A stretch of DNA of 10,091 bases, taken from Marinosulfonomonas sp. (GTDB lineage: Bacteria; Pseudomonadota; Alphaproteobacteria; Rhodobacterales; Rhodobacteraceae). The notes under the pieces are model-generated. The model was not told the origin of the DNA, searched no databases, and saw nothing but the letters and a program-made list of their open reading frames with translations. Positions 7,021 to 10,091 of this stretch are shown piece by piece (the stretch's first letter is position 1; each line of letters opens with the position of its first letter). The stretch lies in NCBI GenBank assembly GCA_015494385.1, contig WGBJ01000366.1, positions 1-10,091 on the forward strand, read 5' to 3'. The position numbers were made by a program, and so were the translations under genes.

Positions 7021-7605
7021 TTAGCTGCCCCAAGTGCGAACAGCGCCGCAATCCATGTGCACAAAGTTGGAGCGCGAATATTTGCCAACACCGCCAGCAC
7101 CACAGGAGCGGCCAGCATTGTAAATCTGGTTGACCGAGCGCGATTTCAGGCGCAGATCGTTGGCCTGACCCTTCATGTGCAGTGAATTCTTGGCCACACC
7201 GCGCGACCGCGACCGCAGCATCGCATTGGTTTTTGGAGTGCGGTAACCAGACAGCAGCAGATAGGGTTCTGTTGTGTCCAGCAAATTATGGGCTGCTGTA
7301 ATGATATCGAAGGTTCGGATATCCATGTCTCGGCTGGCATCTTCGCGCCAGTCGCGCATGAAATAGTTGATTTCCTTGATGGCGTCTTTGATGTATTTGC
7401 CTTCGATCCAGTAGATCGTATCCAGATGCTCGCCGGTGCGGCCGGAATACATGCGCAGACGGCGCACATCGCCAGCCCCGCGCAGGAAACCTGCTGCATT
7501 GGCATAAGTCGGCGCGGCAACGAGCGTTGTTGCGGCAAAAGCCCGCAAAACACCGCGTCGCGTGATCAAGGATTTTTTCGTACCCGAAGTCGTCTTGTCC
7601 GTCAT
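7021..7605 (-). CDS. Tat-exported murein endopeptidase, MepK/YcbK (DUF882, M15-type) family
   Basis: This 194-residue protein is a periplasmic zinc peptidase related to E. coli MepK, which cleaves peptidoglycan cross-links including the direct mDAP-mDAP bonds made by L,D-transpeptidases. The N-terminus carries a twin-arginine signal: TRRGVLR with Arg16-Arg17, a hydrophobic stretch to about residue 31, and a likely cleavage site at ANA/A near residue 37. The zinc site appears complete: His143 and Asp150 in HMKGQAND, and His183 in FVHMDCG. SGYRT, a family hallmark, lies before them. I chose the ATG at 7605 because it puts the twin arginines at a normal distance from the N-terminus. The in-frame ATG at 7683 would add 26 residues without family character; neither start has a strong ribosome binding site. 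The length is close to the roughly 180 residues of E. coli MepK. The divergent L,D-transpeptidase gene supports a role in 3-3 cross-link turnover. Amidase or carboxypeptidase activity within the M15 fold is possible but less likely. Confidence 0.88.
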   Translation of the reverse strand: MTDKTTSGTKKSLITRRGVLRAFAATTLVAAPTYANAAGFLRGAGDVRRLRMYSGRTGEHLDTIYWIEGKYIKDAIKEINYFMRDWREDASRDMDIRTFDIITAAHNLLDTTEPYLLLSGYRTPKTNAMLRSRSRGVAKNSLHMKGQANDLRLKSRSVNQIYNAGRSCGAGGVGKYSRSNFVHMDCGAVRTWGS

Positions 7606-7926
7606 TGTTCTTTCGCCTGTCCCACAGCTGTCGTTTGCTTTTGAAAACAAACTTTTGCCTATACATCCCCAGATGTTGGCCATTTATTACACATCTCGAA
7701 TCAACCGCCAAGCGATCTTTGCTCAATTTTGTTTAAAACCAGTGAAATCGGCAACATTCTGCTGAAATCCTGAATCTGTTGTATTTTAGATGAAACTGGC
7801 ATGCATTATTGCGTCGCCCTGATTGTTTGTGGCAAAATGATGCGAATGTGAATGGACTTGGCCTGGAAAATTAACGATTGTCTGCGCCATTGAGAACTAT
7901 GGAAAAAAACTATTTAGGGGTTCGGA
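7606..7926. other. Divergent control region between the MepK-like and L,D-transpeptidase genes
   Basis: These 321 bases contain no convincing gene and must carry promoters for both envelope genes. On the minus strand TTGGCG (7711-7706) and TAATAA (7689-7684), spaced by 16 bases, form a weak candidate promoter for the peptidase; if real, it excludes the ATG at 7683 as start. TGAAATC occurs twice, 20 bases apart (7743-7749 and 7763-7769), followed by TGAATC at 7771-7776. On the plus strand AGGGG (7916-7920) serves as ribosome binding site, 6 bases before the transpeptidase ATG. I see no strong plus-strand -35/-10 pair and no riboswitch-like structure. Confidence 0.4.
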
Positions 7927-9543
7927 ATGTATAGCGCGCTATTTCAAATGCGTTTTGGGTATAGATTTGTTGCAGCTTTGGCGGTTGTTTTGTCATTGGC
8001 ACTATCGGGCGGATCTGCGAATGCGCAGGTCACAGCATATAATCAGGCTGTTGCGACAGCAGCGGCCAATGATGCGGCTTTGGCTGAATTCTATAAGTCC
8101 AGAAACTATAAATCGATTTGGACAGGCCGTGCCGGCAAAGACGGCCAACGCCGCAAGGCATTCCTGTCGGCACTGGCCAAAGCGGGGGACCACGGGTTGC
8201 CCGTCAAGCGCTATGATGTCGACGGTCTGCGCGCACGTCTGAAGGCGGCCAAAACCGGCCGTGATCGCGGGCGCATGGAAGTCGAGATGAGCCGCCTGTT
8301 CCTGCAATATGCAGATGATATGCGTTCCGGCGTGTTGAACCCGCGCAAAATCGACAGCGGTATGGTGCGAAAGGTTGTCCATTACGACCGGCTGCAAACG
8401 CTGCAGGCCTTTGCCAAAAGCTCGCCTGCCGGGTTTCTGAAAAAGCTGCCCCCGAAAACACCTGAATACCTGCGTTTGATGAAAGAAAAACGCAAGCTGG
8501 AAAAACTGCTGGGCCGGGGCGGTTTCGGCCCCAAGGTTCCGGCTGCATCGCTTAAACCCGGTGCAAGCGGGGCAAGTGTTGTCGCGCTGCGTAACCGGCT
8601 GATGGCAATGGGTTATCTAAAGCGGTCCTCGTCGCAGGTTTATGATGCCAAGATGCAAAAAGCTGTCCAGTTGTTCCAGCGGGATCACGGGCTGCCGACG
8701 GATGGTGTGGCCGGTAAGGCCACGATGGCCGAAATCAACAAGCCTGCGGAATACCGGCTGCGTTCGATCATCGTTGCGCTGGAGCGCGAGCGCTGGTTCA
8801 ACCAGCCCCGTGGCAAGCGTCATATTCTGGTTAACCTGACAGATTTCACCGCAAAAATCGTTGACAACAACAAGGTGACTTTCGTCACCCGTTCGGTGGT
8901 CGGGAAAAATGTAAGCGATCGACGCACACCGGAATTTTCGGATGTGATGGAATTCATGATCATCAATCCGACCTGGAATGTGCCGCGCTCGATCGCGATC
9001 AAGGAATATCTGCCGCTGTTGAAGCGCAACCCGAATGCGGTGGGTCATTTGAAACTGGTGGATGCGCGCGGGCGCACGGTGAACCGTGGGGCTGTCGATT
9101 TCTCGCAGTATAACGAACGGACCTTCCCGTTTAACCTGAAGCAGCCGCCAAGCCGCGGCAATGCTTTGGGGCTGGTCAAGTTCATGTTCCCGAACAAATA
9201 CAACATCTACCTGCACGACACCCCGTCGAAAAACCTGTTCAACCGCAATGTGCGGGCGTTCAGCCACGGGTGCATCCGGTTGCAACAGCCGTTTGATTTC
9301 GCCTATGCACTGTTGGAAAAACAGGTGCCGAACCCGCAGGAGTATTTTCAGGCCATCCTGAAAACCGGTCGCGAGACCAAGGTGGATTTGAAAAACCCTG
9401 TGCCGGTGCATCTGATTTACCGCACAGCCATCACCAAACCAAAGGGGGGCATGGAATATCGTCGGGACGTTTACGGACGCGACGCCAAGATTTTCAATGC
9501 CCTTAGCAAAGCCGGGGTGGTGCTGCGCGCGGTTCGGGGTTAA
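7927..9543 (+). CDS. Periplasmic murein L,D-transpeptidase, LdtD/YcbB type
   Basis: This 538-residue enzyme should form direct mDAP-mDAP (3-3) cross-links between tetrapeptide stems of peptidoglycan, a beta-lactam-tolerant alternative to penicillin-binding proteins. A Sec signal peptide covers about residues 1-33, with cleavage after SANA. An N-terminal scaffold domain (about 40-200), typical of the YcbB group, contains a YADDMRSGVLNP segment. A peptidoglycan-binding domain of the PGBD-1 type follows (about 209-275), with ALRNRLMAMGYL and QLFQRDHGLPTDGVAG. The YkuD catalytic domain (about 290-475) has an upstream YLHDTP motif and SHGCIR with His447 and nucleophile Cys449. The length is a little below the 615 residues of E. 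coli LdtD. AGGGG lies 6 bases before the ATG; an internal ATG at codon 8 would shorten only the signal peptide. The 33-base gap to the LpxD-like gene suggests an operon. Family and activity are well supported; the preferred donor and acceptor stems are unknown. Confidence 0.93.
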   Translation: MYSALFQMRFGYRFVAALAVVLSLALSGGSANAQVTAYNQAVATAAANDAALAEFYKSRNYKSIWTGRAGKDGQRRKAFLSALAKAGDHGLPVKRYDVDGLRARLKAAKTGRDRGRMEVEMSRLFLQYADDMRSGVLNPRKIDSGMVRKVVHYDRLQTLQAFAKSSPAGFLKKLPPKTPEYLRLMKEKRKLEKLLGRGGFGPKVPAASLKPGASGASVVALRNRLMAMGYLKRSSSQVYDAKMQKAVQLFQRDHGLPTDGVAGKATMAEINKPAEYRLRSIIVALERERWFNQPRGKRHILVNLTDFTAKIVDNNKVTFVTRSVVGKNVSDRRTPEFSDVMEFMIINPTWNVPRSIAIKEYLPLLKRNPNAVGHLKLVDARGRTVNRGAVDFSQYNERTFPFNLKQPPSRGNALGLVKFMFPNKYNIYLHDTPSKNLFNRNVRAFSHGCIRLQQPFDFAYALLEKQVPNPQEYFQAILKTGRETKVDLKNPVPVHLIYRTAITKPKGGMEYRRDVYGRDAKIFNALSKAGVVLRAVRG

Positions 9544-9576
9544 ATCTGTTCCCGACATAACCGTTGGGGGCCGCAT

Positions 9577-10091
9577 ATGGGCTATACAGTTTCAGAAGTT
9601 GCAACAGCGCTGGGGGCGAAAGCCGTTGGCGCTGTTGACGTTGTGATCAATGGCGCCTCCGAGCCGGCAATGGCAGGGGCAGGGGATCTGGCCTTGGCGA
9701 TGGACCCGAAATACGCGGACGGGTTGGCGCAGGGGCAGGCACTGGTCGCCGTTCTGTGGGACGGGGCGGATTGGCAGGCGCTGGGGCTGAAGGCCGCTAT
9801 TTTCGTACCACGCCCCCGCTATGCGATGTCGGGACTGACGGCGCTGCTGGATGCGGGGCCGGAAATCGAGGCAGGTATCCATGCAACCGCCGTGATCCAC
9901 CCCGAAGCGGTAATTGGTGAAGACGCGGCGATTGGCCCGTTCGTGGTGGTCGGGCGCGGGGCCGTGATTGGTGCACGTGCACGGATTGCCAGCCACGTCA
10001 GCGTGGCCGAGGGCGCGCGGATTGGCGATGATGCGCTATTGTTGCAGGGTGTCAGGATCGGTGCGCGGGTGGTGATCGGGGATCGCTTTAT
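9577..10091 (+). CDS. lpxD: LpxD-like UDP-3-O-acylglucosamine N-acyltransferase, 3' end outside window
   Basis: LpxD adds the second 3-hydroxyacyl chain, from acyl-ACP, to UDP-3-O-acylglucosamine, the third step of lipid A synthesis on the cytoplasmic side. The first 171 residues are visible, about half the usual length. Residues 1-100 form the family's N-terminal domain, with GDLALAMDPKYA and VPRPRYAM. From residue 101 the left-handed beta-helix begins as hexapeptide repeats ([I/V]-G-x-x-A pattern): IHATAVIHPEAVIGEDAAIG and onward. GGGGG lies 6 bases before the ATG at 9577, and the gap to the transpeptidase stop codon is 33 bases, pointing to one transcript. In most Gram-negative bacteria lpxD sits between bamA/skp and fabZ-lpxA, so this location beside a transpeptidase is atypical and may mark a second copy. 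The N-terminal domain makes LpxA or another hexapeptide acyltransferase unlikely. Confidence 0.85.
   Translation, partial: MGYTVSEVATALGAKAVGAVDVVINGASEPAMAGAGDLALAMDPKYADGLAQGQALVAVLWDGADWQALGLKAAIFVPRPRYAMSGLTALLDAGPEIEAGIHATAVIHPEAVIGEDAAIGPFVVVGRGAVIGARARIASHVSVAEGARIGDDALLLQGVRIGARVVIGDRF

Noticed and set aside
7606..7683. Upstream ATG at 7683 as start of the MepK-like protein
   Set aside because: It would put 26 uncharacteristic residues before the normal Tat signal and overlaps the weak candidate -10 box; the ATG at 7605 fits the signal peptide better.
7743..7776. TGAAATC direct repeats in the divergent control region
   Set aside because: Two 7-bp copies plus a partial third are too short and AT-biased to be distinguished from chance; noted only in the region description.
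7871..7878. TTAACGAT resembling half of a CtrA box upstream of the L,D-transpeptidase
   Set aside because: The second TTAA half is not found at the required spacing of seven bases, so a CtrA site is not supported.
8617..9576. 319-codon open frame on the minus strand
   Set aside because: It is antisense to the catalytic half of the L,D-transpeptidase, with no recognisable motif; treated as a shadow frame.

Overview
The window looks like chromosomal DNA of a Gram-negative alphaproteobacterium, most likely of the Rhodobacterales/Roseobacter group. It carries a lipid A biosynthesis gene (LpxD), a Tat-exported murein endopeptidase, moderately GC-rich coding DNA and Rhodobacterales-like protein sequences. 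The taxonomic call is inference from sequence character; no database search was possible. There are eight protein genes, two of them cut by the window edges. I see no rRNA, tRNA, CRISPR array or insertion sequence.

Left block (1-4767), metabolic. A saccharopine/lysine dehydrogenase-like oxidoreductase (1-821, minus, 3' end outside the window) lies downstream of an Lrp/AsnC-family regulator (929-1447, minus). Divergent from the regulator is a two-gene operon. Its first gene is a single-chain fusion of the E1-alpha and E1-beta halves of a 2-oxoacid dehydrogenase (1553-3742). Its second, overlapping by four bases, is a FabD-like acyltransferase (3739-4767). The 105-base divergent spacer holds a good promoter for the regulator and a perfect 13-bp inverted repeat that brackets it, a strong candidate for an autoregulatory operator. 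The layout recalls the Pseudomonas bkdR/bkd locus, where an Lrp homologue sits divergent to a branched-chain 2-oxoacid dehydrogenase. Here no E2 or E3 gene follows. The acyltransferase has also lost the arginine that binds the malonyl carboxylate, so it probably handles a non-carboxylated acyl group. This is the most unusual part of the window.

Middle (4772-6814). One large minus-strand gene encodes an acyltransferase-3 membrane protein with a C-terminal SGNH domain, the architecture of surface polysaccharide O-acetyltransferases. It is convergent with the acyltransferase operon, with only four bases between the stop codons, and looks less GC-rich than the genes to its left.

Right block (7021-10091), cell envelope. 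A MepK/YcbK-like Tat-exported peptidase (minus) and an LdtD/YcbB-like L,D-transpeptidase (plus) diverge from a 321-base intergenic region. By homology one makes and the other cuts direct mDAP-mDAP (3-3) peptidoglycan cross-links. An LpxD-like acyltransferase begins 33 bases after the transpeptidase stop codon and runs off the right edge. It is probably cotranscribed, linking peptidoglycan remodelling with lipid A synthesis.
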